The notes under the pieces: generated by a model
Told to the model about the DNA's origin: nothing
Databases searched by the model: none
Seen by the model: only the letters and a program-made list of their open reading frames with translations
Source of the DNA: CATOSP01 sp965197545
GTDB lineage: Bacteria > Chloroflexota > Dehalococcoidia > Lucifugimonadales > UBA3495
Direction of reading: 5' to 3'
Assembly (NCBI GenBank): GCA_965197545.1
Contig: CBDANJ010000008.1
Coordinates: 1,612,001-1,676,000, forward strand
Length of the DNA stretch: 64,000 nt
Made by a program: the position numbers and the translations under genes
Shown: one piece after another, positions 36,448-44,763 of the stretch
Layout of the letters: the number at the start of each line of letters is the position of its first letter
Numbering within the stretch: position 1 is the first letter of the stretch

Positions 36448-38022
36448 CTAGCCTGCAGCGACCCACTCCACGACACGTTCCCCGATCATCAGGGCGGTGG
36501 GGTGGAGACCCCCGGACCTGGGAATCCTCGGCACGACCGACGAATCCGCCACCCAAAGCCCGCTGACTCCCTTGACCCGGCAGTACTGATCGACCACCGC
36601 CATCGGGTCTGAATCGGGCCCCATCTTGCAGGTACCGGACACGTGCCGGGAGGTCCCGACTGTCTGGCGTATCCACGTGTCGAAAGCGTCGTCATCGGCC
36701 AAGACTTCGTCCGTTGGTTGAATCCGGTAGTCGAACACGTCCCTAAACTCGTCGGATTCCAGGAGCCTAAGCCCGAATCTCAAGCCCTCCCTCACCCTCC
36801 GGCTGTCGTCAGGATGGTGGAGATATCGATAGTTAAAGGTCGGCTGTACGCCCGGGTCGGCCGACGCCAACCGGACGTGTCCTGAACCTTCGGGCAACCC
36901 GAGAGTGCAGGATATGCGGCCTGCGCGGTCAGGAGGAACGTCTCCGGTCAGGTACCTGGTCCGTATCCCCGGAACTCGCTCCGCCCGTGGGTCGACGACA
37001 GTGCTGGCCCTCAGCACCATGTCGTTGACCTCGTTCCACCCTTCTGACGTGTAATGCAGACCAAAATGGGGCGCCTCATCGTCAGAAGTGAGGGTAACCC
37101 CGTCCTTAACCTTGAAGGTAATCTGTGCGCTAAGGTGATTCCAGAGGCTTTGGCCTACACCGGGCGCTTCCTGGACCAATGGTATTCCGAATTGCTCAAG
37201 TTGGTCGCGGGGGCCGATCCCCGATAGCATGAGCAGCTGGGGTGACCTGATTGCCCCCGCGCTCAGGACCACACGGTCTGCTTCGAGGGTAAAGACTTCG
37301 CCCCCGCTCTGGGCTTGCACGCCGACGGCCTTCGAACCTTCGAACAATACCTTCTGCACGTGGACCCCTCCCCTCACCGTGAGGTTGAGCCGGTGGCGCA
37401 TCGGATTGAGATGGGTTATGGCGGCGCTCATCCTCACGCCGTCCAGTTGGTTGGTGGCGGAGACGCCAAGGCCCGATGGGTTTGCGCCGTTCGTATCCTC
37501 GGTGGCGCCGTACCCCACCCGCACACAGGCGGCATAGAAGGCCTTTTGAACGTCGGACATCTCGCCGGACTGCTTTCGTCTCACCGGCATGGGCCCTTCC
37601 GATCCATGGAAATCGTCCTGGATGTCCAGGTCATGCTCCATTTTTCTGTAGAAGGGCAATACCTTGTCATAAGACCATTCGTTGTTGCCGAGCGCAGACC
37701 AGGAGTCGAAGTCTTCGGGGAATCCTCTTTGCATTGCCTGACCGTTGATCGATGACCCTCCACCGATCACTTTGCCCTGCGCCACGTGAATCTCCCCTTG
37801 TTCCTCGGTGATCGTTCCCCTTAGGGCCCAGTTGTGGTCCGAGTCCGGGGATTCCGCGAATCTGGTCCCGCCGTACTTTATCTCGTCAGGCAGATTGGCG
37901 TAATCAGGGTAATCATTCCCCGCTTCCAGCAACAGAACGGAGGTATTCGGGTCTTCAGCCAATCTGCTGGCCAAGACCGACCCGGCCGCTCCTCCTCCAA
38001 CGACGATGACATCGTATTTCAT
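36448..38022 (-). CDS. GMC-family FAD oxidoreductase (choline dehydrogenase-like)
   Basis: A 524-residue flavoprotein. The FAD-binding Rossmann motif is VVGGGAAGSVLASRLAE near residues 6-22, the GMC signature HVAQGKVIGGGSSINGQ near 77-93, and the active-site pair is at SRHVSGTCKMG and GGLHPTALMIGERV. It oxidises an alcohol to aldehyde or ketone and passes electrons to a quinone or oxygen. RBS GGGAGGG lies 4 nt before ATG. No transit signal is seen. It is the promoter-proximal gene of a pair with the amidohydrolase. Confidence 0.9.
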   Translation of the reverse strand: MKYDVIVVGGGAAGSVLASRLAEDPNTSVLLLEAGNDYPDYANLPDEIKYGGTRFAESPDSDHNWALRGTITEEQGEIHVAQGKVIGGGSSINGQAMQRGFPEDFDSWSALGNNEWSYDKVLPFYRKMEHDLDIQDDFHGSEGPMPVRRKQSGEMSDVQKAFYAACVRVGYGATEDTNGANPSGLGVSATNQLDGVRMSAAITHLNPMRHRLNLTVRGGVHVQKVLFEGSKAVGVQAQSGGEVFTLEADRVVLSAGAIRSPQLLMLSGIGPRDQLEQFGIPLVQEAPGVGQSLWNHLSAQITFKVKDGVTLTSDDEAPHFGLHYTSEGWNEVNDMVLRASTVVDPRAERVPGIRTRYLTGDVPPDRAGRISCTLGLPEGSGHVRLASADPGVQPTFNYRYLHHPDDSRRVREGLRFGLRLLESDEFRDVFDYRIQPTDEVLADDDAFDTWIRQTVGTSRHVSGTCKMGPDSDPMAVVDQYCRVKGVSGLWVADSSVVPRIPRSGGLHPTALMIGERVVEWVAAG

Positions 38023-38122
38023 GGTCCCTCCCTAAACGTTATACTTCTTGGTTGAACTGATCACCATTAACGGCATTATACTCAAGAATGGGCTCTTAAG
38101 GTCCGGAACGGCGGCGGTTTGG

Positions 38123-38256
38123 CAGGGCCTTTTCATTTTCGCCATACCCATGCTTTCCACGTTGTCCCTGAGCTTGTCGGAGGGCCGTCCACCTGTGGTT
38201 CGACGAACTCACCATGAACGGACTCTCCAGCGACTTGAGAGAATGAAAAGGCCCTG
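38123..38256. repeat. MITE-like palindromic element, CAGGGCCTTTTCATT ends
   Basis: CAGGGCCTTTTCATT (38123-38137) and its exact complement (38242-38256) close a 134-bp element. The core contains CCTGAGCTTGTCGGAGGG and GTTCGACGAACTCACC, a widespread type of bacterial intergenic repeat. The rest of the 385-bp gap between the GMC gene and the next binding-protein gene shows nothing else. Confidence 0.6.
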
Positions 38257-38407
38257 AGGGCAAGGCACGGCTTTAATTCCTGAGACCCGGAAGCGTGGAC
38301 GCCCTGATGACCGCATCGCCGCGAGGGTGGAACAGAAGGAGGCACACGCCAAAGCGGGTGCCTCTGTCTGTGAACCGTATCAGAAGGAGTGGTCCTAGGT
38401 TAGCGAT

Positions 38408-40237
38408 CTAGCAAGTGTCGCACCATATCTGGTCCCACTGTATATACGCGCCACGTCCAGCGGGGTCTATGAAGTTCTTCACCTTGGTGTTCACGGGCCA
38501 TGCGCGGACCGAGAAATACACGTTGGCCCACGAGTGGTCTTCCATGAGTAATTGGTTGACCTTGAGCACCGCATCGCGCCGCTTCGCAAAGTCGGTCTCT
38601 GTGTTTATGATTTCCCAGAAGGGCTCGGCCTCCTCGTTGTAGTAGAAGGTCCTCTGGGTGTGCGATGTGCTACCCTTCCTGTAGGAAGCAGCAGACGCGT
38701 CCGGGTCCGGGAAGCTGAAGCCGACGGCCTGCACCGCGAACTGGTAATTCCCCGCCCTGTATTCGTCGTACCCCGCAGTGCTCTCGAGGGACCTGGTGGT
38801 TATCTCCCACTCCAGCCACCGCTCTAGCTGGGACTGGACGATCAGCATTATGTCACAGTACTCCACGACCAGCCGGCAAGTGAGCTGGACCTGGGTCCCG
38901 GGGCCGGCGCCGGCAGCTACCATCAGCCTTTGCGCCTCTGCTATGTCATCGGGGTGCTTCTCCCCGTTGAGCTCACGCATGCCGGGCATCTGCAAAGCCT
39001 CCTCGCAAGGGAAGCTCCAGCCGAAACCGCAGGGTATCGGTGTCCCCATGAAGCCTCTGCCCGCGGTGATGGTCTCGATTACGGGCTGCCGGTGTAGAAT
39101 CAGGTTCATGGCCTTTCTCACGCGAGGATCGTCGAAGGGCTTCTTTTTGGTGTTCATCATTACGCCCCTGGGGTTGTCGGGCACGGTCGTAGTGATGAGT
39201 CTCAGCTTGTCGCCCATCTCTTCCTGAAGTTTTACAACATCGGGTATGTTTAGGTTGGTCACGAAGTCAGCGCTCATCAGCACCTGTTCCGTCTTGTAGG
39301 CGGCTATGATGGTGCCTATGTCGATTATGGGGTAGAAGCGGACGCCGTCGAGGTATGGCCTCCCCTGGAGGTGGTAGTCCGGGTTCCTCTCCAGCTCGGT
39401 GACGATGTCCTTGTCATATTCAACAAACATGTAGGGTCCGGTGCCAACGAGGGTACCCTCGTTGGGTACCTTGAAGGTGCCGTGCTCAGCTATCGCATCC
39501 TTGGAGAGAATGGGGAAGCGGTATGTAGCGAAGGTCGTCAGGAAAGCGATGCTGGGGAAATTGAGGTGCATCGCCAGTGTCCCGTCGTCCACCGCATCCC
39601 AGTCCTTCATATAAACTTGGACTGTCTGCGCGTTGCCGAGAGTACGCCCCTGGAGCTCGTCTTTGACCTCCGGGAATTCGAGCTCGTCGGGAGTGAAAGC
39701 CGTTGTGAGGGTGTGGAGGACGTCAGGCATCTCCAGGGTTGTGCCGTCGTGGAACTTCATATTATTCCGGAGTTTGAAGTTGTAGGTAAGGCCTCCGTTG
39801 ACGACTTCCCAACTCTCGGCGACACCTCCCCTCAAGTCAAGTCCCTCGCGGGTGTCCGGGTCGAACTCCACGAGCTGGTTGAATATAGGGCCCACGTGGG
39901 TCATGGTGTTGTCCGCGTTGCTCCCACCGTAATAGGTATCGGACCCTGGAGGCTCGAAAGCCTGCATGTCCACGATGCCTCCACGAACGGGATCCTCGCC
40001 GAACCCCGGTATCGGATCGGTCGCAACCGGCAGGGGTGTTGCGGTGGGGGCGGCCCCCGGAGCCGCCGAGGTGGTCGGGAATGAGGTGGCCGTTGGCACC
40101 TCGGGAGCCGGCGAGGTGGCCATGGGAGCAGGTAATGTAGCCGTAGCGGCGCCCCCACAGGCCAAGGCTACGACCAGCACGAATGCCATCACCAACGGCA
40201 TCGAAACTCTGGGTCGTTTGAATAGATGACTGCGCAT
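38408..40237 (-). CDS. ABC substrate-binding lipoprotein, SBP family 5
   Basis: A 609-residue binding protein. The lipobox VVALACGG places the lipid Cys at 27, followed by a Pro/Ala/Thr-rich linker to about residue 75. The domain starts DPVRGGIVDMQAFEPPGSDT. FKLRNNMKFHDGTTLEMPDV and RVRKAMNLILHRQPVIETI are family segments. It ends with a Cys pair (WDQIWCDTC). ATG 40237 has AGGAGG 5 nt upstream. It is divergent from two permease genes (40.6-42.5 kb) that very probably belong to it. The substrate is unknown. Confidence 0.85.
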   Translation of the reverse strand: MRSHLFKRPRVSMPLVMAFVLVVALACGGAATATLPAPMATSPAPEVPTATSFPTTSAAPGAAPTATPLPVATDPIPGFGEDPVRGGIVDMQAFEPPGSDTYYGGSNADNTMTHVGPIFNQLVEFDPDTREGLDLRGGVAESWEVVNGGLTYNFKLRNNMKFHDGTTLEMPDVLHTLTTAFTPDELEFPEVKDELQGRTLGNAQTVQVYMKDWDAVDDGTLAMHLNFPSIAFLTTFATYRFPILSKDAIAEHGTFKVPNEGTLVGTGPYMFVEYDKDIVTELERNPDYHLQGRPYLDGVRFYPIIDIGTIIAAYKTEQVLMSADFVTNLNIPDVVKLQEEMGDKLRLITTTVPDNPRGVMMNTKKKPFDDPRVRKAMNLILHRQPVIETITAGRGFMGTPIPCGFGWSFPCEEALQMPGMRELNGEKHPDDIAEAQRLMVAAGAGPGTQVQLTCRLVVEYCDIMLIVQSQLERWLEWEITTRSLESTAGYDEYRAGNYQFAVQAVGFSFPDPDASAASYRKGSTSHTQRTFYYNEEAEPFWEIINTETDFAKRRDAVLKVNQLLMEDHSWANVYFSVRAWPVNTKVKNFIDPAGRGAYIQWDQIWCDTC

Positions 40238-40634
40238 CACAACCTCCTAAGGTTTTGGTTGGCATTCCCACGATTTTGTGGCCGGGCCATAGGTAGTATC
40301 GGCACCAAGCGATGGGGCCACGGCATTATAGAACCGGATTCGTTTAGGAGTCAATTGTCGTCATGTTTGCACATTTGACATATATTGGTGCCTCCGATAG
40401 TCTATGTTTTGGTTCGGCGAAACCCCATTAGGCGTCGTTGCCGAGCAGTTAGCTACATCACCGAAAGATTACTGGTGGGCGCAATTCACACACCGCTCTG
40501 CCCTGTGGTATTGGGGGAAGGAGAGATGGCGGGATGTGGGAATCTCCACCCAGAAAGGGCCGGATCGTCTCCGCGTCTGCCTGTAACCACAGGCCCAAAA
40601 CGGACACCATAAATCGACGGTAGGATATCGAACT
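40238..40634. other. Divergent intergenic region of an importer operon
   Basis: These 397 bp separate the binding-protein gene from the divergent permease genes. One good plus-strand promoter is visible (next entry). The conserved leader motif of the other two binding-protein genes is not present here. No gene is supported. Confidence 0.4.
40375..40403 (+). promoter_or_regulatory. Sigma-70-type promoter for permease genes
   Basis: TTGACA at 40375-40380 and TAGTCT at 40398-40403 are 17 nt apart. They point to the DppB-like gene, leaving a leader of about 225 nt. Confidence 0.4.
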
Positions 40635-41597
40635 GTGCAAACCTACATGATCAAGCGTACCTTTCTATTCATACCAACCATGCTGCTGGTGGCCACCCTG
40701 GTGTTCGGGATTCTCAGGTTGGTACCCGGCGACCCTGCGATAAGCCTTTTGGCGGGGGGAGCCCAGACGGAAACGGAATTCACCGAAGAAGATCTCCAGA
40801 GGTTGCGAGCAAAACTGGGCACCGACCGTCCGATTTATATCCAATACAGCAAATGGGTATGGGGCGTAGTACAGCTTGATTTCGGTACTTCTTTCTTCTA
40901 CGACCAGCCCGTCTGGGACGACATAAAAAAGCGGTTCCCTATAACTTTCGAACTGGCGGTCATGGCGCTTCTGATGGCTGGAGTGGTAGCCATTCCTTTG
41001 GGAGTTATATCCGCCATCAAACAGGACTCATGGCCCGACTACGTAGGTAGGATCATAACCATTGGAGGTATAGCGGTTCCCAACTTCTGGATAGGCATCC
41101 TGCTGGTATATATGCTCGCCAACGTGTTCGACTGGTTGCCTCCCCTGGGCTACAAAGATGTCTGGGATGCCCCACTGGACAACCTTCAACAGCTTGTCTT
41201 TCCCGCCTTTGCATTGGCGCTTACTCACATGGCCTTCGTTGCTCGCGTGACCAGATCGGCGGCCCTGGAGGTGTCCCGAGAGGACTACATCCGGACCGCC
41301 CGGTCCAAGGGGCTGACTGAGACGGTCGTAATTGGCAGGCACCTCCTCAAGAACGCCTTGCTCCCGGTAATTACCGTCGCAGGCTTCGAGGTCGGGCGCC
41401 TGATGGGCGGTACGGTCCTGATCGAGACTATATTCAACGTGCCGGGCATTGGCCAATTGCTAATTAAGGGGATTCAACATCGCGATTTCCCCATGGTGCA
41501 GGGCATCGTTATAATGATTACGTTCTTGGTTCTGATCCTCAACTTGGTCGTGGACTTGGCCTATGCATGGTTGAATCCACGCATTAGGTATAGCTAA
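40635..41597 (+). CDS. ABC importer permease, DppB/OppB-like
   Basis: A 320-residue permease with the usual opening (MIKRTFLFIPTMLLVATLVF, LRLVPGDPAISLL) and the EAA loop TARSKGLTETVVIGRHLLKN. It ends NLVVDLAYAWLNPRIRYS. The start is GTG 40635; the next in-frame ATG is codon 5. It is the first gene of a two-permease unit read away from the binding-protein gene. The second permease follows after 36 bp. Confidence 0.85.
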   Translation: MQTYMIKRTFLFIPTMLLVATLVFGILRLVPGDPAISLLAGGAQTETEFTEEDLQRLRAKLGTDRPIYIQYSKWVWGVVQLDFGTSFFYDQPVWDDIKKRFPITFELAVMALLMAGVVAIPLGVISAIKQDSWPDYVGRIITIGGIAVPNFWIGILLVYMLANVFDWLPPLGYKDVWDAPLDNLQQLVFPAFALALTHMAFVARVTRSAALEVSREDYIRTARSKGLTETVVIGRHLLKNALLPVITVAGFEVGRLMGGTVLIETIFNVPGIGQLLIKGIQHRDFPMVQGIVIMITFLVLILNLVVDLAYAWLNPRIRYS

Positions 41598-41633
41598 ACT
41601 TGGGGTATCTACACTGGCATGCGGTTGTGAATT

Positions 41634-42551
41634 ATGAGCCAACAGCGAGAAGCTAGCCTTCCGTCCCAGGAGGGGCAGGCTATAGCCGGATTGCGGGCCA
41701 GGCGGAGCCTCTGGGGCCAGGTCCTCCTCTTCTTCAGAAAGAAGCCTCTGGGTGCCGTAGGGGCAACCATGGCGCTCTTTATCGTGATCGTAGCCATTTT
41801 TGCTCCGGCGATACAGACTCGGGCGATTAACCTCACTGATCACACCCAATTGTACGCAACACCCAGCAGCGAAATGCTTCTCGGCGGCGATCATTTGGGA
41901 AGAGACATGTTCAGCCGATTGGTGGCGGGAAGTCGAATCTCGATTAGGGTGGGCCTTATTAGCGCCCTGCTAGGATGCACCATAGGCCTAATCGTAGGGG
42001 TGTCTAGCGCCTACTTCGGCGGGATATACGACTTGGTGCTACAGAGGGTGATCGACTCCGTGATAGCTTTCCCTGGCCTTGTCCTGGCATTGGCGTTGAT
42101 GGCGGCATTAGGCTCTTCAATAAACAACGTAATCATCGCGCTGTCGATCTCTTTCATGCCAACCACGGTGAGACTCATTCGCTCCCAGGCGCTGGCCGTC
42201 AAAGAGATGGATTACGTGCTGGCAGCCCACGCGGTGGGGGCACACAGCCTACGAATAATATTTCGTCATATGATTCCAAATGTGTTGGCCATCTGGATTG
42301 TTGCCTTCACATTCCTTATGGGCACCGCGATTATCGCCGAGGCCTCTTTAAGCTTCCTCGGCCTCGGTGTTGGGCCCGACGTGCCCTCCTGGGGAGGGAT
42401 GCTCAGGGGCGCTACCAAGAACTACGTTGGTATTGGACCCTGGTTGCCGGTGGTCCCGGGACTGGCCATATTCATCGTTGTTTTTTCTTGGAACGTGCTG
42501 GGAGACTCCCTCCGCGACGTCTTGGACCCCAGGCTCCGGGGGACCCAATAA
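41634..42551 (+). CDS. ABC importer permease, DppC/OppC-like
   Basis: A 305-residue permease. KKPLGAVGATMALFIVIVAI is the first helix, GGDHLGRDMFSRLVAGSRIS the family loop, HAVGAHSLRIIFRHMIPNV the EAA loop, and IIAEASLSFLGLGVGPDVPS the end motif. With the preceding gene it makes the heterodimeric channel. No ATPase gene follows; a strong terminator does. Confidence 0.85.
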   Translation: MSQQREASLPSQEGQAIAGLRARRSLWGQVLLFFRKKPLGAVGATMALFIVIVAIFAPAIQTRAINLTDHTQLYATPSSEMLLGGDHLGRDMFSRLVAGSRISIRVGLISALLGCTIGLIVGVSSAYFGGIYDLVLQRVIDSVIAFPGLVLALALMAALGSSINNVIIALSISFMPTTVRLIRSQALAVKEMDYVLAAHAVGAHSLRIIFRHMIPNVLAIWIVAFTFLMGTAIIAEASLSFLGLGVGPDVPSWGGMLRGATKNYVGIGPWLPVVPGLAIFIVVFSWNVLGDSLRDVLDPRLRGTQ

Positions 42552-42596
42552 GGGGCTAGGCAAAACTCAACATCGCTCCGTGCTAGAACGAATAGA

Positions 42597-42637
42597 AAGT
42601 GGCCCCGGAACCTGTAACACAGGTTCCGGGGCCACTT
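42597..42637. terminator. Strong bidirectional terminator hairpin
   Basis: Two 19-nt arms (42597-42615 and 42619-42637) pair perfectly around the loop AAC, with core GTGGCCCCGGAACCTGT. It lies between convergent permease genes and serves both. The T-run after it is weak (TAGTTTGTC). Confidence 0.75.
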
Positions 42638-42723
42638 AGTTTGTCAGATCAAGTCCACTGGTTCGGTGGTTCGTAGCGTCGGTTCGCCTCCGGTCTCCTC
42701 TTTTCAAGGTTAACCCGCGTTCC

Positions 42724-43641
42724 TTAAGTTGTTCCCCTCAAGCGCGGGTCCAGCACGTCCCGCAGAGAATCGCCCAGTAGGTTCCAGGCGAACACAACGA
42801 TGGCTATGGCGGCGCCGGGGAAAACCACTACCCAGGGCGATTGCCTTATGTTCTGTGCGCCAGCCGTCAACATACCACCCCAGGATGGTTCACTCGGCGG
42901 CACCCCTACTCCCAGAAAACTGAGCGAGGCCTCGGCGATGATCGCTCCGCCCAAGTGGAACGTGACGATCACGATGTATACGGCCAGGCAATTCGGAATC
43001 ATGTGGAGTAGCATGACACGCCAGTCCCCAGCCCCGACCGCTCTGGCTGCCAAGATGTAGTCCATTTCCTTGATACCCAGGGCTTGACTGCGGAGGACCC
43101 GGGCGGTGCTGGGTATGTAGACTATGCTTAGCGCGATGACCACGTTGTTTAAGGATCCCCCGAGGGCGGCCATGATGGCGATCGCCAGAATAAGCGCGGG
43201 GAAGGCCATCATGCTATCGACTAGTCTTTGGACTATGAGGTCCGTCTTCCCTCCAAAATGTACGCTGGCCACGCCTACCATCATGCCTATCGTGGAGCCA
43301 ATAAACGAACTGAGAATGCCCACATACAGAGAAATCCAGGCGCCATGAACGACCCTGCTAAAGACATCGCGGCCTATGTGGTCGCCCCCGAACCACGCCT
43401 CACGGCTTGGCGGGTCGAATATACGGTCAACAACGGGATCATATGGGTCTTCGATAGCGAACCCGCCAAATTGAGCGAAAATAGCGACAAACAGCAGGAC
43501 CAAGAAAACCACGGCGCCGAAAGCCCCCAGAGGCTTGTTCCGGAAAAAGGCGCCCACCTGCTGCCAGGCGGTGCGCTTGGGCCTCAGGCCACCGATCGTT
43601 TGCTCCGGAAGAGTTGTCGCGCCAGCTCGGTCTAGACTCAT
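42724..43641 (-). CDS. ABC importer permease, DppC/OppC-like
   Basis: A 305-residue permease, the last gene of the importer set that starts with the binding protein at 46656. Family marks are NKPLGAFGAVVFLVLLFVAI, GGDHIGRDVFSRVVHGAWIS, the EAA loop RAVGAGDWRVMLLHMIPNC and IIAEASLSFLGVGVPPSEPS. It is very similar to the DppC-like gene at 47074, so the two operons look like a tandem duplication. RBS GGGGGAG precedes ATG. Confidence 0.85.
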   Translation of the reverse strand: MSLDRAGATTLPEQTIGGLRPKRTAWQQVGAFFRNKPLGAFGAVVFLVLLFVAIFAQFGGFAIEDPYDPVVDRIFDPPSREAWFGGDHIGRDVFSRVVHGAWISLYVGILSSFIGSTIGMMVGVASVHFGGKTDLIVQRLVDSMMAFPALILAIAIMAALGGSLNNVVIALSIVYIPSTARVLRSQALGIKEMDYILAARAVGAGDWRVMLLHMIPNCLAVYIVIVTFHLGGAIIAEASLSFLGVGVPPSEPSWGGMLTAGAQNIRQSPWVVVFPGAAIAIVVFAWNLLGDSLRDVLDPRLRGTT

Positions 43642-43668
43642 TCTCTCCCCCGTGACGGTGATTTTCGA

Positions 43669-44634
43669 TTATGTATAACGGATCCGCGGATTCAGCCAGG
43701 CGTAAAGCAGGTCCATGACCACATTCAGCAGCACTACTACCACGGTAATCATGACGATAATAGCCTGGACCATGGCGAAGTCCCGGTGAAAGACCGCATC
43801 CACCAAGAGCCGGCCCATCCCAGGCACTAGGAAAATTACCTCTATAATCACCGTGCCAGCTATGAGTCTCCCAAACTCATAGCCGGAAACGGTAACCACG
43901 GGCAAAAGCGCGTTCTTGAGGGCATGCCGCGAAATCACCACGCGTTCTTGAAGGCCCTTGGATCGGGCGGTCCGAATATAGTCCTCCCTTAACACCTCCA
44001 ACATGGCGGACCTGGTCACTCGGGATATGAAAGCCATATTGGAAAAACCAAGAGCAACGGCGGGAAAGAACAACTGTTGTACGTTGGTCCAAGGATTCTC
44101 CCAGAGGTCGACATAGCCTAACGGGGGTATCCAGTTGAACCACATCACCAGGAAGAAAATTATCATGATGGCGACCCAAAAGTTGGGTAGCGCTATCCCG
44201 GCGATGCTTATGATTCTCCCGGCGTAATCGCCCAATGTATCCTGTCTGATGGCGGATATCACCCCTAGCGGCACCGCTAAAACGCTAGCTAGAAGGACCG
44301 CGAGGACCGTCAGCTCCAAGGTGATGGGAAACTTCTTGAACACTCGGTCTGTGATCGGTTTCGAGTCCCAGAACGATAACCCAAAGTCCAGTTGGAGCAT
44401 GTTCCAGAACCAGATACCGTACTGGATATGAATAGGTTTGTCTGTGCCGAGCTTCTTCCTAAGCTCGTCAAGGTCTTCCTGGAGGAACTTTACATCTCCC
44501 TCCTGCGCTTCGGCCAAGAGGATCGCCAGGGCTGGGTCACCAGGGACGATGCGTAGAATTACAAACACCACCATGGTGGCCAACAACAATGTGGGAATCA
44601 AAAGAAGGACTCTTTTGATCACATAAGCCTGCAT
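43669..44634 (-). CDS. ABC importer permease, DppB/OppB-like
   Basis: A 321-residue permease with the opening YVIKRVLLLIPTLLLATMVV, the segment LRIVPGDPALAILL, the EAA loop TARSKGLQERVVISRHALKN and the end MDLLYAWLNPRIRYT. It lies 27 bp upstream of its DppC partner. RBS GGAGAG precedes ATG. It is a close paralogue of the gene at 48017. Confidence 0.85.
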   Translation of the reverse strand: MQAYVIKRVLLLIPTLLLATMVVFVILRIVPGDPALAILLAEAQEGDVKFLQEDLDELRKKLGTDKPIHIQYGIWFWNMLQLDFGLSFWDSKPITDRVFKKFPITLELTVLAVLLASVLAVPLGVISAIRQDTLGDYAGRIISIAGIALPNFWVAIMIIFFLVMWFNWIPPLGYVDLWENPWTNVQQLFFPAVALGFSNMAFISRVTRSAMLEVLREDYIRTARSKGLQERVVISRHALKNALLPVVTVSGYEFGRLIAGTVIIEVIFLVPGMGRLLVDAVFHRDFAMVQAIIVMITVVVVLLNVVMDLLYAWLNPRIRYT

Positions 44635-44707
44635 GTCTCTCCGTCCCTAGTGCACAGAAGCAAGGCAACGCCCCCGTAACTTATAGGTGATCTACCTCTG
44701 AACGAAT

Positions 44708-44743
44708 ACGGAGACAGGCCGAACTCCGGAGACCTGTCCCCGT
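44708..44743 (-). other. Intercistronic hairpin after binding-protein gene
   Basis: ACGGAGACAGG (44708-44718) and CCTGTCCCCGT (44733-44743) pair with one mismatch, in the 129-bp gap between the binding-protein gene and its DppB permease. It probably lowers permease transcription relative to the binding protein. Confidence 0.45.
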
Positions 44744-44763
44744 TCTCTAACTTCAAGGACCAT